Shown: piece by piece, positions 1 through 9,059 of the stretch | Layout: each line of letters opens with the position of its first letter | How positions within the stretch are numbered: the stretch's first letter is position 1 | From: Cytophagales bacterium WSM2-2 | GTDB taxonomy: Bacteria > Bacteroidota > Bacteroidia > Cytophagales > Cyclobacteriaceae | Assembly (NCBI GenBank): GCA_015472025.1 | Contig: BNHL01000001.1 | Location: forward strand, 2,267,501 to 2,331,500 | Direction: 5' to 3' | Length of the DNA stretch: 64,000 bases | Translations under genes and position numbers: made by a program | The notes under the pieces: model-generated | What the model was told of the DNA's origin: nothing | The model's database searches: none | The model's input: only the letters and a program-made list of their open reading frames with translations

Positions 1-6
1 TTGAAG

Positions 7-30
7 GGAGCTTTTGAGGCTCCTTTTTTT
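7..30 (+). terminator. Rho-independent terminator of an off-window gene
   Basis: GGAGC (7-11) pairs with GCTCC (19-23) across a 7-nt loop, followed by seven T. The T-run points rightward, so it most likely ends a plus-strand gene lying left of the window. Confidence 0.7.
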
Positions 31-466
31 ATAATAGATTCAGTTGAAGATAAAACAGTTTGTCCCAACTGTTCGCGATACTGATCTCCTGGCTTTCATC
101 TTCCGTAAAGCCTTCTACTGTAGCGGTAAATTCAGTCTTCCCATCAATCTCTTCCAGGTCGTAAGTGATGACAAGATAATTTTCAGGAATGTCTTCTGTT
201 CCCAGGCTTGGGTCAAAGGAAGTGTATTTCAAATGCCTTCCATTAATGATACTGATGATTTCGCCTTTCTCACAACTGTCATATCCCTGGTAAGAACCTT
301 TCCAGACGATTTCTCCGCCAACTTCCCAATTGGAATAGGCCTGATAGTCAAACAAGGAATGATTTTTTCGTGAGTTGGTCAGCACATTCCAGACTTCATC
401 CGGTTTGGCAAACATAGTGATGGTCTTCTTCACCAACTTTTTGGAATCCAGTAAGCTTACTAGCAT
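29..466 (-). CDS. SRPBCC / AHSA1-type domain protein
   Basis: This 145-aa soluble protein looks like a START/Bet v1 (SRPBCC) fold of the AHSA1 type. The typical opening, in which a strand is followed by 'AKPDEVWNVLTN', lies near residues 17-31. The mid-protein pattern 'WEVGGEIVWKG' near 47-57 and the late 'TVEGFTEDES' strand are usual for the family. There is no signal peptide. Such proteins bind hydrophobic ligands or act as Hsp90-Aha1-like modules, but no ligand can be read from the sequence. It stands alone, transcribed away from the exporter operon with about 200 bp between them. The family call is good; the function is unknown. Confidence 0.8.
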   Translation of the reverse strand: MLVSLLDSKKLVKKTITMFAKPDEVWNVLTNSRKNHSLFDYQAYSNWEVGGEIVWKGSYQGYDSCEKGEIISIINGRHLKYTSFDPSLGTEDIPENYLVITYDLEEIDGKTEFTATVEGFTEDESQEISIANSWDKLFYLQLNLL

Positions 467-665
467 AGGTAGAGGTTTTAGGTATCAGCTCAACTGTATT
501 GAAGACATACCAAATGTAGGCATGCAGAGCTCTTTAGAAAATAATCCATTTAGTGGCAATTTTTTGAAAGTCGATGAACGGTTAATTTTTCCGTCTCCTT
601 GCATTTTTCTTCTGCTTCGCTGACTCCTTTTTTGAAAATATACCCCATCCTGATCTCTTTGTCGT

Positions 666-1919
666 ATGATCACGAAAAAACAAATGATGAGAACACTTCT
701 TCTGCTACTAATAGGAATAACTACTAGAGCGCAGGTGCTTACCATTGAGCAGTGCTATGAATTGGCAAAACAAAATTACCCGCTTACCCGCCAGCGTGAG
801 TTGCTGGCAAGAAGCAACGAATACACGGTGTACAACATCGCCAAAGGCAACTTGCCGCAACTCCAGATCAGTGGGCAGGGTAGTTATCAATCAGAAGTGG
901 TAAAACTTCCTTTTCCGGATGGACCTAAAATTCCCAAGGATCAGTACCGTATCTATGGAGAAATTAACCAGCCACTTACGGATTTGATGACAGTGCAGCG
1001 TCAGAAAGAGGTGCAGCAAGCCAACACATTAACACAAGTGCAGAACCTCGAAGTCGAGTTGTACAAATTAAGAGAGAGAATTGATCAGCTCTATTTTGGA
1101 ATCTTGTTACTGAATGAGCAAGTATCGCAAAACGAGCTCTTCAAGAAAGACATTCGCAATGGACTGGAGCGGATCGAAGCCGCAGTCGCGAACGGTGTAG
1201 ATACTAAAACAAGTATTTCGCGAATGCAGGCTGAGATGCTTAAAGCTGAACAACGCGACATCGACCTGGCATTTTCTAAGAAGTCCTTTCTTGATATGCT
1301 CGGGTTGTTGATTCATCAGACTTTGAATGAGCAAACCACATTGCAATGGCCGGTAGAAGTTGCAATGAACACGCAGATCAATCGTCCTGAACTGAAACTG
1401 TTTGATTTCCAATCGCAGTTACTGGATCAGCAAACCAAATTGACCAATACAAAAACCCTTCCCAAGTTCTCGTTGTTTCTGCAGGCCGGTTGGGGGCAGC
1501 CCTCCCCATTGAACCTTGTCAACCCGACCTGGACAGGCTATTACATTGGAGGGCTGCGACTGAATTGGGCGATCAATAATTTCTATACCATCAAAGGTGA
1601 AAGAAAGATCATCGAGCTTAATAAAGAAATGGTTACCACGCAGCGTGAAACATTCCTGTTGAATACGCAGCAGGCAATGACCAAACAAAATTCCGAAGTC
1701 GAAAAATTAAAACAGCTCCTGGAAAAAGACTCAGTCATCATTGACTTGCTGGCTTCCGTAAAAAGGACATCTGCCGACCAACTCCAAAATGGAGTAACCA
1801 CAAGTCACGACTATATGCGCGAGGTGAATGCGGAAGACCTGGCCATACAAAATGCTGCACTTCACAAAGTGCAACTGGCGATGGCGCAATACAATTTGAA
1901 AACAACATCAGGAAATTAA
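666..1919 (+). CDS. TolC-family outer-membrane efflux protein
   Basis: This 417-aa protein is the outer-membrane channel of a tripartite exporter. It starts with a short signal peptide (an LLLLLIGITTRAQ core) and then consists of long amphipathic helices with the TolC/OEP repeat pattern. Examples are 'LTIEQCYELAKQNYPLTRQ' after the signal and 'LRLNWAINNFYTIKGERK' in the second repeat. It is slightly shorter than E. coli TolC. Two further Met codons, at 684 and 687, would also leave the signal peptide intact. It is the first gene of a co-directional run through 9025 (HlyD, two ATPases, two permeases, sensor pair), so it probably serves the ABC exporter encoded behind it. The exported substrate is unknown. 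Confidence 0.9.
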   Translation: MITKKQMMRTLLLLLIGITTRAQVLTIEQCYELAKQNYPLTRQRELLARSNEYTVYNIAKGNLPQLQISGQGSYQSEVVKLPFPDGPKIPKDQYRIYGEINQPLTDLMTVQRQKEVQQANTLTQVQNLEVELYKLRERIDQLYFGILLLNEQVSQNELFKKDIRNGLERIEAAVANGVDTKTSISRMQAEMLKAEQRDIDLAFSKKSFLDMLGLLIHQTLNEQTTLQWPVEVAMNTQINRPELKLFDFQSQLLDQQTKLTNTKTLPKFSLFLQAGWGQPSPLNLVNPTWTGYYIGGLRLNWAINNFYTIKGERKIIELNKEMVTTQRETFLLNTQQAMTKQNSEVEKLKQLLEKDSVIIDLLASVKRTSADQLQNGVTTSHDYMREVNAEDLAIQNAALHKVQLAMAQYNLKTTSGN

Positions 1920-1929
1920 AATCAGTTAT

Positions 1930-2823
1930 ATGATCAAAAACATTTCAAAATTCATTTTAGCATCTTCTGTGCTATTGTCATGCTCAAGCAAGAAATCGTA
2001 TGATGCTTCAGGTTCGTTTGAGGCCGTAGAGACAATAATCTCAGCAGATGCCAACGGCAAACTCCTCCAATTCTCAGTTGAAGAAGGTCAATCACTTGAA
2101 AAAGGAAAAGCGGTTGGCTTTGTAGACAGCGTACAGCTTTATCTTAAGAAAGCGCAGTTGCAAGGGCAGGTGAGAGCGACTCTTTCTCAGAAGCCCAACA
2201 TCAGTTCGCAGCTTGCTCCGCTCTATACTCAGCTGGAGACGGCAAAGCGAGAGCAAAAACGCCTGACAAACCTTGTTGCGGCCAATGCAGCTAATCAGAA
2301 GCAGTTGGATGACATCAACGCACAGGTTGATCTTATTCAAAAACAAATCGAGTCATTGCAAACAAATTTGTCGATCACAACAAAAAGTCTTGACGAGCAA
2401 GTAAGACCGTTGCAGTCACAGATCGACCAAATCAATGATCAGCTTGCGAGGTGCAAAATCATCAACCCGGTGAATGGAGTTGTGTTGTCGAAATATGCAG
2501 AAGCGAATGAACTGGTGATGATGGGTAAACCTCTGTACAAAGTCGCTGATCTTTCTGAAATCGTTTTACGCGCTTATTTAACTAACAACCAACTGGCGCA
2601 AGTGAAACTGAATCAAAAAGTAAAAGTGATGACAGATGACGGTAAGGGTGGCTTCAAACCTTATGAAGGAACGGTAACCTGGATCAGTAACAAAGCGGAG
2701 TTCACACCGAAAACCATTCAAACAAAAGACGAACGCGCTAACCTGGTTTATGCAATGAAGATCAATGTGAAAAACGATGGCTTCCTCAAAATTGGAATGT
2801 ACGCAGAAATAGTTTTTCAGTAA
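1930..2823 (+). CDS. HlyD-family periplasmic adaptor (lipoprotein)
   Basis: This 297-aa membrane-fusion protein links the ABC permeases to the TolC channel. A lipobox-like LLSC ends at Cys18, so it is probably anchored by lipid rather than by a helix. A biotinyl-lipoyl-like half motif (VEEGQSLEKGKAVGFVDS) lies near 55-73. A coiled-coil hairpin rich in Q, K and L covers about 75-170, and beta-barrel segments follow to the end. It starts 10 bp after the TolC gene and is followed by the ATPases. This arrangement matches the YhiI/EmrA-like adaptors of YbhGFSR-type exporters. Substrate specificity cannot be inferred. Confidence 0.88.
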   Translation: MIKNISKFILASSVLLSCSSKKSYDASGSFEAVETIISADANGKLLQFSVEEGQSLEKGKAVGFVDSVQLYLKKAQLQGQVRATLSQKPNISSQLAPLYTQLETAKREQKRLTNLVAANAANQKQLDDINAQVDLIQKQIESLQTNLSITTKSLDEQVRPLQSQIDQINDQLARCKIINPVNGVVLSKYAEANELVMMGKPLYKVADLSEIVLRAYLTNNQLAQVKLNQKVKVMTDDGKGGFKPYEGTVTWISNKAEFTPKTIQTKDERANLVYAMKINVKNDGFLKIGMYAEIVFQ

Positions 2824-2866
2824 TTGTTTAACCAACAACCAATAACGATCAACTAACAACTACCGG

Positions 2867-3787
2867 ATGAACGCTGTCGAAGTAAATAACGTCCAGAAAA
2901 TTTATCCAAACGGAAAGGAGAAGATCACTGCACTTCATGGTGTTTCATTCCAGGTTCCAGAAGGAGAATTGTTTGGACTGATTGGTCCTGATGGTGCGGG
3001 GAAAACAAGCTTGTTCAGAATTTTGACAACCGTGCTTTTGCCGGATGGCGGCTCTGCCTCGGTAAATGGATATGATGTGGTAAAAGATTACAAGAAAATC
3101 CGCAACTGCGTGGGATACATGCCCGGCCGGTTTTCGCTGTACCAGGATCTGACAGTGGAGGAAAACCTGAGTTTCTTTGCCACACTCTTCAACACGACTA
3201 TTGAAGAGAACTATGAACTGGTTAAAGACATTTATGTGCAGATTGAGCCTTTCAAAAAAAGGAGAGCCGGTAAGCTTTCAGGGGGAATGAAACAAAAGCT
3301 GGCGCTCAGTTGTGCGCTGATTCATAAACCCGTGGTTTTATTCCTGGATGAACCTACAACGGGTGTTGACCCGGTGTCGCGAAAGGAATTTTGGGAAATG
3401 CTGAAGCGACTGAAACAGCAAGGTATCACCATAGTAGTGTCAACTCCTTACATGGATGAAGCAACGCTTTGCGATCGAATTGCGCTAACGCAGCATGGCA
3501 GGATTTTATCGATTGATACCCCTGAAAAAATTACAAAATCATTCCCTCATCAATTGTACGCCATCAAGTCGGAAGGGATTTATCAATTATTGAAAGATTT
3601 GAATACATATGAGAACACGCTCAACTGTTATGCTTTCGGAGAATATCTTCATATGGTTTTCAAAAATGAGCATGGAGGTGCTGAAGCAGACCTTCTGAAT
3701 TACTTGCAAATCAAAAATCATTCGGGTGTTGAATTGAAACCCATTGATGCCACGATCGAAGATTGTTTTATCGGACTATTGAAATAA
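2867..3787 (+). CDS. ABC transporter ATP-binding protein (degenerate-site half)
   Basis: This 306-aa ATPase has Walker A GPDGAGKTS (40-48), signature LSGGMKQ (137-143) and Walker B VVLFLDEP (156-163). Two normally invariant residues differ. The Q-loop Gln is Gly87 in YMPGRFSLY, and the H-loop His is Pro194 in STPYMDEA. Its partner, the next gene, has normal Q and H loops but an abnormal signature. The pair therefore looks like a heterodimeric ABC engine with one competent and one degenerate ATP site. About 90 C-terminal residues lie beyond the core and may be regulatory. The stop is 1 bp from the next start, so the pair should be co-translated. Role: it powers the two ABC-2 permeases downstream. 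Confidence 0.92.
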   Translation: MNAVEVNNVQKIYPNGKEKITALHGVSFQVPEGELFGLIGPDGAGKTSLFRILTTVLLPDGGSASVNGYDVVKDYKKIRNCVGYMPGRFSLYQDLTVEENLSFFATLFNTTIEENYELVKDIYVQIEPFKKRRAGKLSGGMKQKLALSCALIHKPVVLFLDEPTTGVDPVSRKEFWEMLKRLKQQGITIVVSTPYMDEATLCDRIALTQHGRILSIDTPEKITKSFPHQLYAIKSEGIYQLLKDLNTYENTLNCYAFGEYLHMVFKNEHGGAEADLLNYLQIKNHSGVELKPIDATIEDCFIGLLK

Positions 3788-3788
3788 C

Positions 3789-4535
3789 ATGAGCGAAGAA
3801 ATTGTCATACAGGCTGAGAAACTGACCAAGCAATTTGGTGATTTTATCGCCACCAATGCGATTACGTTTCAGGTTCACAAGGGTGAGATTTTTGGATTTC
3901 TTGGTGCGAACGGAGCCGGAAAAACTACGGCCATGCGAATGCTTTGCGGACTCTCTTCGCCCAGCGCAGGCGAGGCAACAGTCGCGGGCTTTGACGTGAG
4001 GACACAGCCGGAGGAGATAAAGAAAAACATCGGCTACATGAGTCAGAAATTTTCGCTGTACGAAGATTTGACGGTGGCAGAGAATATTCAGTTTTTCGGA
4101 GGTATTTATGGTTTGTCTAACAAACAACTTCAGGATAAAAGCAAAGAACTGATCGAACGCCTGGGTTTGCGAGAAGCGAAAGACCAACTAGTGGGTTCAC
4201 TGCCATTAGGCTGGAAACAAAAGCTTTCATTTTCAATCGCTATTCTTCACGAACCGAAAGTAGTTTTCCTGGATGAGCCTACTGGTGGTGTTGATCCTGT
4301 GACTCGCAGACAATTCTGGGATTTGATTTACCAGGCGGCAGAAAGCGGCATCACTGTTTTCGTGACCACACACTATATGGATGAGGCGGAGTATTGTAAT
4401 CGTGTATCCATCATGGTGGACGGAAAAATTGAAGCCCTCGATTCCCCAACCGGCCTGAAGAGACAATTCAATGCCACTTCGATGGACGAAGTATTTTATC
4501 AACTGGCCCGCAAGGCGAAGCGAAGTGATGACTGA
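3789..4535 (+). CDS. ABC transporter ATP-binding protein (canonical Q/H loops)
   Basis: This 248-aa ATPase has Walker A GANGAGKTT (39-47), Q-loop Gln86, Walker B VVFLDEP (158-164) and H-loop His195. The signature is LPLGWKQ (138-144) instead of LSGGQ. Paired with the preceding subunit, its Walker/Q/H set would face the intact LSGGM signature and form the working site. The other composite site would combine degenerate parts from both proteins. It overlaps the following methyltransferase gene by a few bases if that gene starts at 4528, which fits one polycistronic mRNA. Confidence 0.93.
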   Translation: MSEEIVIQAEKLTKQFGDFIATNAITFQVHKGEIFGFLGANGAGKTTAMRMLCGLSSPSAGEATVAGFDVRTQPEEIKKNIGYMSQKFSLYEDLTVAENIQFFGGIYGLSNKQLQDKSKELIERLGLREAKDQLVGSLPLGWKQKLSFSIAILHEPKVVFLDEPTGGVDPVTRRQFWDLIYQAAESGITVFVTTHYMDEAEYCNRVSIMVDGKIEALDSPTGLKRQFNATSMDEVFYQLARKAKRSDD

Positions 4536-5022
4536 TATGATGGCAATAGCAAAAAATATTTTTTCACTAATTCTACCAGCCACGGTGTTGATTGTCGTTC
4601 CGCGATCAATTGAAAAATCGTGGGCGATGCAAAACGGAATTCAGTTGTTACTTGGAATAATAGTAGGAGTGGTCGGATTGGCGATGATGCTTATTTGTAT
4701 TTCCGCTTTCATTCGCATTGGAAAAGGAACTCTGGCGCCCTGGGCTCCCCCTAAAAAATTTATCGTGACGGGATTGTATCGCTACGTGCGCAACCCGATG
4801 ATTCTCGGAGTGCTTGCCGTTCTACTGGCTGAGGCCGTAATATTTAGTTCCGTGCCGATCTTCCAGTGGGCTGGACTATTTTTTGTCATTAATACCATCT
4901 ACTTCATCATTTCTGAAGAACCTCAACTGGAGGAGCGTTTTGGAGAAAGCTATCAGATTTACAAAAAGCATGTGAACCGGTGGCTTCCACGCTTTACACC
5001 TTATCAACCCAACGACCAATGA
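4528..5022 (+). CDS. Isoprenylcysteine-methyltransferase-like membrane protein
   Basis: This integral membrane protein of about 164 aa has roughly four hydrophobic helices. The ICMT/PEMT-type motif 'GLYRYVRNPM' is followed by 'EEPQLEERFGESYQIYKKHVNRWLP', the usual C-terminal signature of these SAM-dependent methyltransferases. Possible ATG starts are 4528, 4537 and 4540; 4528 gives an 8-bp overlap with the ATPase gene. The end overlaps the next permease start (ATGA). Its place inside an exporter operon suggests that it may methylate the exported molecule or a membrane lipid, but that is inference. The family call is solid. Confidence 0.82.
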   Translation: MTDMMAIAKNIFSLILPATVLIVVPRSIEKSWAMQNGIQLLLGIIVGVVGLAMMLICISAFIRIGKGTLAPWAPPKKFIVTGLYRYVRNPMILGVLAVLLAEAVIFSSVPIFQWAGLFFVINTIYFIISEEPQLEERFGESYQIYKKHVNRWLPRFTPYQPNDQ

Positions 5023-6125
5023 AGCAGTTCATCACCTTTGTAAAAAAGGAATTTAAGCACGTGTTCCGCGATCGGAAGTCGTTGCTTATGCTCTTCGGCT
5101 TGCCGATTGTTCAAATTGTGCTTTTTGGTTTTGCATTGACTAACGAGATCAAGAATTCAAAAATCGTGGTACTCGATCATGCGCATGATAATATTACCCG
5201 GACGATTACCAATGAGATTGAAGCAAGCCAGTACTTTGAAATTGTATCCGAAGTAAGAAATATTGAGGAGGTCGAAGCTGCGTTTAAGAGTGGCAAGATA
5301 AAATCAGCGATCATTTTCCCAGTCAATTTTGAAAATGACCTGACGCATCTAAACAAAGCCCAGGTGCAAGTCATCGCTGACGGTTCTGATCCCAATACCG
5401 CAACCACGCTTACAAATTACCTCACATCGATCGTGCAGAGTTATCAACAGCAGCATTTTGCACAAGGCCCACTTCCTTACCAGATTATTCCGGAAGTCCG
5501 GATGCTTTACAATCCTGAATTGAAAGGAGCGCACAATTTTGTGCCAGGAGTAATGGCGCTGGTGCTGATGTTGGTGTGTGTGATGATGACTTCCATTTCA
5601 ATTGTAAGAGAAAAAGAACTGGGCACGATGGAAATACTGCTGGTGTCACCTTTCAAACCGCTGCTGGTTATTCTGGCAAAGGCGATGCCTTACCTGATTC
5701 TTTCGTTAATAAACCTCACCATAATTCTTTTGCTCAGTGTATTCGCACTGGGATTACCCATTAACGGAAGTGTCGTCTTACTTTTTTCAGTCAGCACATT
5801 ATACATTATCACAGCATTATCGCTGGGGCTGCTCATATCCACCTCTACAGCTTCACAGCAAACAGCCATGCTGCTTTCCCTGATGGGAATGTTGCTTCCA
5901 ACTATGCTGTTTGCTGGATTTATGTTCCCTATTGAAAATATGCCCTTGCCTTTACAGATTATTTCCAATGCGGTTCCGGCTAAATGGTTTTACATCATCG
6001 TGAAGTCAGTTATGATAAAGGGACTTGGTATTGCGTCTATCTGGAGAGAAGTCTTGATTCTTTTTGGTATGACGGTGGCATTGCTGGGATTAAGCCTCAA
6101 AAAATTTAAAGTTCGCTTAGCATGA
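5019..6125 (+). CDS. ABC-2 type permease (first of pair)
   Basis: This 368-aa permease starts MKQFITFVKKEFKHVFRDRK, with one N-terminal membrane helix (about 21-42). A large extracytoplasmic loop follows to about residue 175, then five further helices. This is the ABC-2/YhhJ-YbhS topology. The start at 5019 is preferred because it gives a typical N-terminus and an ATGA overlap with the methyltransferase gene; an in-frame Met at 4980 lies deep inside that gene. The end overlaps the second permease by 4 bp. The two permeases probably form a heterodimeric channel. Confidence 0.9.
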   Translation: MKQFITFVKKEFKHVFRDRKSLLMLFGLPIVQIVLFGFALTNEIKNSKIVVLDHAHDNITRTITNEIEASQYFEIVSEVRNIEEVEAAFKSGKIKSAIIFPVNFENDLTHLNKAQVQVIADGSDPNTATTLTNYLTSIVQSYQQQHFAQGPLPYQIIPEVRMLYNPELKGAHNFVPGVMALVLMLVCVMMTSISIVREKELGTMEILLVSPFKPLLVILAKAMPYLILSLINLTIILLLSVFALGLPINGSVVLLFSVSTLYIITALSLGLLISTSTASQQTAMLLSLMGMLLPTMLFAGFMFPIENMPLPLQIISNAVPAKWFYIIVKSVMIKGLGIASIWREVLILFGMTVALLGLSLKKFKVRLA

Positions 6126-7243
6126 GAACAATCATCTTTATTCTTCGAAAAGAATTCAAGCAGATCTTTCGCAACAAGGCACTATTGCCGCTGATCTTCG
6201 TTGCACCGATCATGCAACTGCTCATCCTTCCCTTGGCGGCTGACTACGAGGTGAAAAATATCAATCTCGCGATTGTTGACCATGATAAGTCTACGTACAC
6301 ACAACAGCTGATTTCAAAAATCACAGCCTCGGGATATTTTAGACTGTCGGGATATTTTGAATCGTACGATGAAGCGTTTCATCAAATTGAAAAAGACAAA
6401 GCGGATTTGATCCTTGAGCTTCCCGCTAACTTCGAGAAAAAACTTGTTCGCGAGAATCACCAACAAGTTTTTATTGCAGTCAACGCGATCAATGGAACCA
6501 AAGCGGGACTTGGCGGCTCGTATCTCGGCCAGGTGCTTGCGGATTTTAATTCTCAAATCCGGATGGAGTGGATTCAGCCTGCCCGCTTTAATCAACAACC
6601 CCAAATAGAAGTTGCGTCTTCCAACTGGTTCAATCCATTGATGAACTTCCGCTATTTCATGGTACCTGGAATTCTGGCAGTGCTAGTTACCATGATCGGA
6701 AGTTATATGACTGCGTTGAACATTGTTAAGGAGAAGGAGATTGGAACGATCGAGCAAATCAATGTAACACCCATTCGCAAGCACCATTTTATTCTTGGTA
6801 AGCTGATCCCGTTCTGGGTGTTGGGAATGTTCGTGTTCACCATCGGGTTGTTTGTGGTTTCCTTTTTGATTTATGGAATAGTTCCTCAGGGAAATATTTT
6901 TCTCCTTTATGGATTCCTTGCAGTTTACCTCGTGGCTATTCTTGGTTTTGGTTTGCTGATCTCAACGTATTGCGATACACAGCAACAAGCCATGTCCGTT
7001 GCTTTTTTCTTTGTGATGGTCTTCATGCTGATGAGCGGGCTGTTCACACCGGTTGACAGCATGCCGATGTGGGCGAAAGTCATTTCGCAACTCAGTCCTG
7101 TCACTTATTTTATTGAAGTAATGCGTATGATTGTATTGAAAGGAAGTGGCTTTGACGATGTAAAACTCCATTTTGCTATTATTGCCGGTTTCGCGATTTT
7201 GTTAATGAGTTGGGCGATATTGAATTACCGAAAGACGACCTGA
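6122..7243 (+). CDS. ABC-2 type permease (second of pair)
   Basis: This 373-aa permease has the same topology as its neighbour and similar landmarks: the opening 'FILRKEFKQIFRNKALLPL' and 'NIVKEKEIGTIEQINVTPI' in the first cytoplasmic loop after the big periplasmic domain. It overlaps the first permease by 4 bp and ends 1 bp before the sensor kinase gene. The two ATPase/two permease arrangement matches YbhFSR-like exporters for drugs or hydrophobic compounds. The substrate is not known. Confidence 0.9.
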   Translation: MRTIIFILRKEFKQIFRNKALLPLIFVAPIMQLLILPLAADYEVKNINLAIVDHDKSTYTQQLISKITASGYFRLSGYFESYDEAFHQIEKDKADLILELPANFEKKLVRENHQQVFIAVNAINGTKAGLGGSYLGQVLADFNSQIRMEWIQPARFNQQPQIEVASSNWFNPLMNFRYFMVPGILAVLVTMIGSYMTALNIVKEKEIGTIEQINVTPIRKHHFILGKLIPFWVLGMFVFTIGLFVVSFLIYGIVPQGNIFLLYGFLAVYLVAILGFGLLISTYCDTQQQAMSVAFFFVMVFMLMSGLFTPVDSMPMWAKVISQLSPVTYFIEVMRMIVLKGSGFDDVKLHFAIIAGFAILLMSWAILNYRKTT

Positions 7244-7244
7244 G

Positions 7245-8267
7245 ATGAAGAACAAGTACATTCCTTACGTTATCATTTTTGTGGGCTCATTTGTTACGGC
7301 AATCGTCCGGCTCATCGTTATCCCGGGATGGTCATTGCTATGGCATAGCTTCTTTTTGGGTATGCAGATTGTCGGCTTCACGTTGGTATGGGAGGGGATC
7401 AAAGTGCTGAACCGATTTTTTGACAGCCGTATACCTTATTCCAATGGAAGTACGAAACGACTGTTGATTCAACAGGTGTGCAGCTTTGTGATGGCAGCAC
7501 CTCTTTTCTTTATTTTTTACTATTTCGTGGCGACTTACCTCAGGGCTACTTTTATCACACCGCAATTTCTTGCCATTGGCACAGCCCTGGGATTCATCGT
7601 CATCGCGTTGATGAATGTTTTTCTTTACAACGCCTATCTTTCCGAGCAGTGGAAAAAATCCGTAGAAGATCGGGCCAGGTGGGAAGTTGCGGCTGCCGAA
7701 CTTCAGAAAGAAAAATCGATGATGCAGTACCATCATTTGAAGAACCAGGTCAACCCACATTTTCTCTTCAATGCCTTTACCTCGCTTGACGGACTCATCC
7801 AGGCAAATCCCGAGTTAGCCTCGGAATATGTCAGGCATTTGTCTAAAGTGTACCGTTATGTGCTGGAGAATAAGGAGAATGAAGTGGTGAGGTTAAATAC
7901 AGAAATGGAATTTATTCAACACTATATTTCACTTTTGAGTATTCGCTTCGGTGAAGCCATAAAAATTAATCTTAATGTTTCACAGGCAGCCAGTGAGAAA
8001 GGGATTGTCATGGTTACCTTGCAGATGCTCATCGACAACGCGATCAAACACAACACAGTTCACGCGAAGACACCGTTGTTGATCAATATCTGGGATAAGA
8101 ATGGAAGCCTGTTTGTCCAGAACAACAAGCAATTGCGAAAGCAAATTGATAACTCAACTAAACACGGACTAAAACAATTGACACAACTGTATTCCTACCT
8201 TACTACGCACCAGGTGATGGTAGTCGATAAAGAAGATTTTTTTGCAGTACAGCTCCCCTTGCTATGA
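7245..8267 (+). CDS. LytS-family sensor histidine kinase
   Basis: This 340-aa kinase has four N-terminal membrane helices (about 8-125) and a short coiled segment. The His_kinase domain follows, with the phospho-acceptor motif 'HHLKNQVNPHFLFN' near 165-178. The ATPase part keeps the N-box (LIDNAIKHN) and a shortened 'KHGLKQL' in place of the usual GxGLxN loop. This is common in Bacteroidota LytS-like kinases. No periplasmic sensor domain is visible, so it may sense membrane state or the exporter itself. It overlaps the response regulator by 4 bp. Its presence at the end of the exporter operon suggests feedback control of that operon. Confidence 0.9.
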   Translation: MKNKYIPYVIIFVGSFVTAIVRLIVIPGWSLLWHSFFLGMQIVGFTLVWEGIKVLNRFFDSRIPYSNGSTKRLLIQQVCSFVMAAPLFFIFYYFVATYLRATFITPQFLAIGTALGFIVIALMNVFLYNAYLSEQWKKSVEDRARWEVAAAELQKEKSMMQYHHLKNQVNPHFLFNAFTSLDGLIQANPELASEYVRHLSKVYRYVLENKENEVVRLNTEMEFIQHYISLLSIRFGEAIKINLNVSQAASEKGIVMVTLQMLIDNAIKHNTVHAKTPLLINIWDKNGSLFVQNNKQLRKQIDNSTKHGLKQLTQLYSYLTTHQVMVVDKEDFFAVQLPLL

Positions 8268-9025
8268 AAATATTGATCATTGAAGATGAGCCATTCGTAG
8301 CCGTTAGTTTGGCAAAGATTGTACAGGAGCTGGAGCCGACTTCAGAGTTAATTGGCCCGCTGGGAAGCGTAACTGAAACCAGGGAGTGGTTGTCTAAAAA
8401 TCCCAACCCGGATCTGATCCTGTCCGACATTCAACTCGCAGATGGTATCAGCCTTGATATTTTTTCCGGAGGAAAAATCCTTTGCCCAATTATTTTCACT
8501 ACGGCATTCAATGAGTACGCCATCAAAGCCTTCAAACTGAATAGCATTGATTATTTATTGAAACCCGTTGATAAGAATGAATTGCGGGCAGCGTTTCAAA
8601 AATTTCATTTGCTGCAGTCCAAGTTTGCCAACGAAACTTACCTTCACGAATTAAAAGAACTCTTCTCGAATTTTAATCAACAGAAGAAGTTTAAGGAACG
8701 CTTTGCAGTTCATATAGGTAGATCAGTGAGTTTAGTGTCAGTCGAGGACATAGCTTTCTTCACGAAAGAGGACCTGATTTTTCTCGTTAAAAAAGATGGT
8801 ACCAGGTTTATTACCGATTTCCGATCCCTGGACGAAGTGGAGGAGCTGACCGATCCTAAAGAATTCTTCCGTGCTAATCGCCAATTTCTGGTCCACCTTC
8901 CATTCATTGAAAGTTATCGCGCGGACGATACGGGCAAGCTGACTTTAAAAATTATTGAAGTGAAAGCGGAGGGCTTAATTGTAAGCAAAGAGAAAGCGGC
9001 CGAATTCAAAAAATGGTTTGAGTGA
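8264..9025 (+). CDS. LytTR-type response regulator
   Basis: This 253-aa regulator has a receiver domain at 1-120, with acidic pocket EDE (7-9), phospho-acceptor Asp55 in LILSDIQLADG and Lys in 'LLKPVDKNEL'. A LytTR DNA-binding domain covers about 145-250 ('FFRANRQFLVHL' is typical). It is translationally coupled to the LytS kinase. LytTR regulators bind imperfect direct repeats; no such pair was identified upstream of 666. Confidence 0.93.
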   Translation: MKILIIEDEPFVAVSLAKIVQELEPTSELIGPLGSVTETREWLSKNPNPDLILSDIQLADGISLDIFSGGKILCPIIFTTAFNEYAIKAFKLNSIDYLLKPVDKNELRAAFQKFHLLQSKFANETYLHELKELFSNFNQQKKFKERFAVHIGRSVSLVSVEDIAFFTKEDLIFLVKKDGTRFITDFRSLDEVEELTDPKEFFRANRQFLVHLPFIESYRADDTGKLTLKIIEVKAEGLIVSKEKAAEFKKWFE

Positions 9026-9059
9026 TTTTATCTAAATTGATCGGGTAAAAAACTCGTTT

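Noticed and set aside
485..745. Minus-strand open frame (86 aa) at the TolC start and similar frames nearby
   Set aside because: It crosses the divergent promoter region and the TolC gene start, and its composition is not protein-like.
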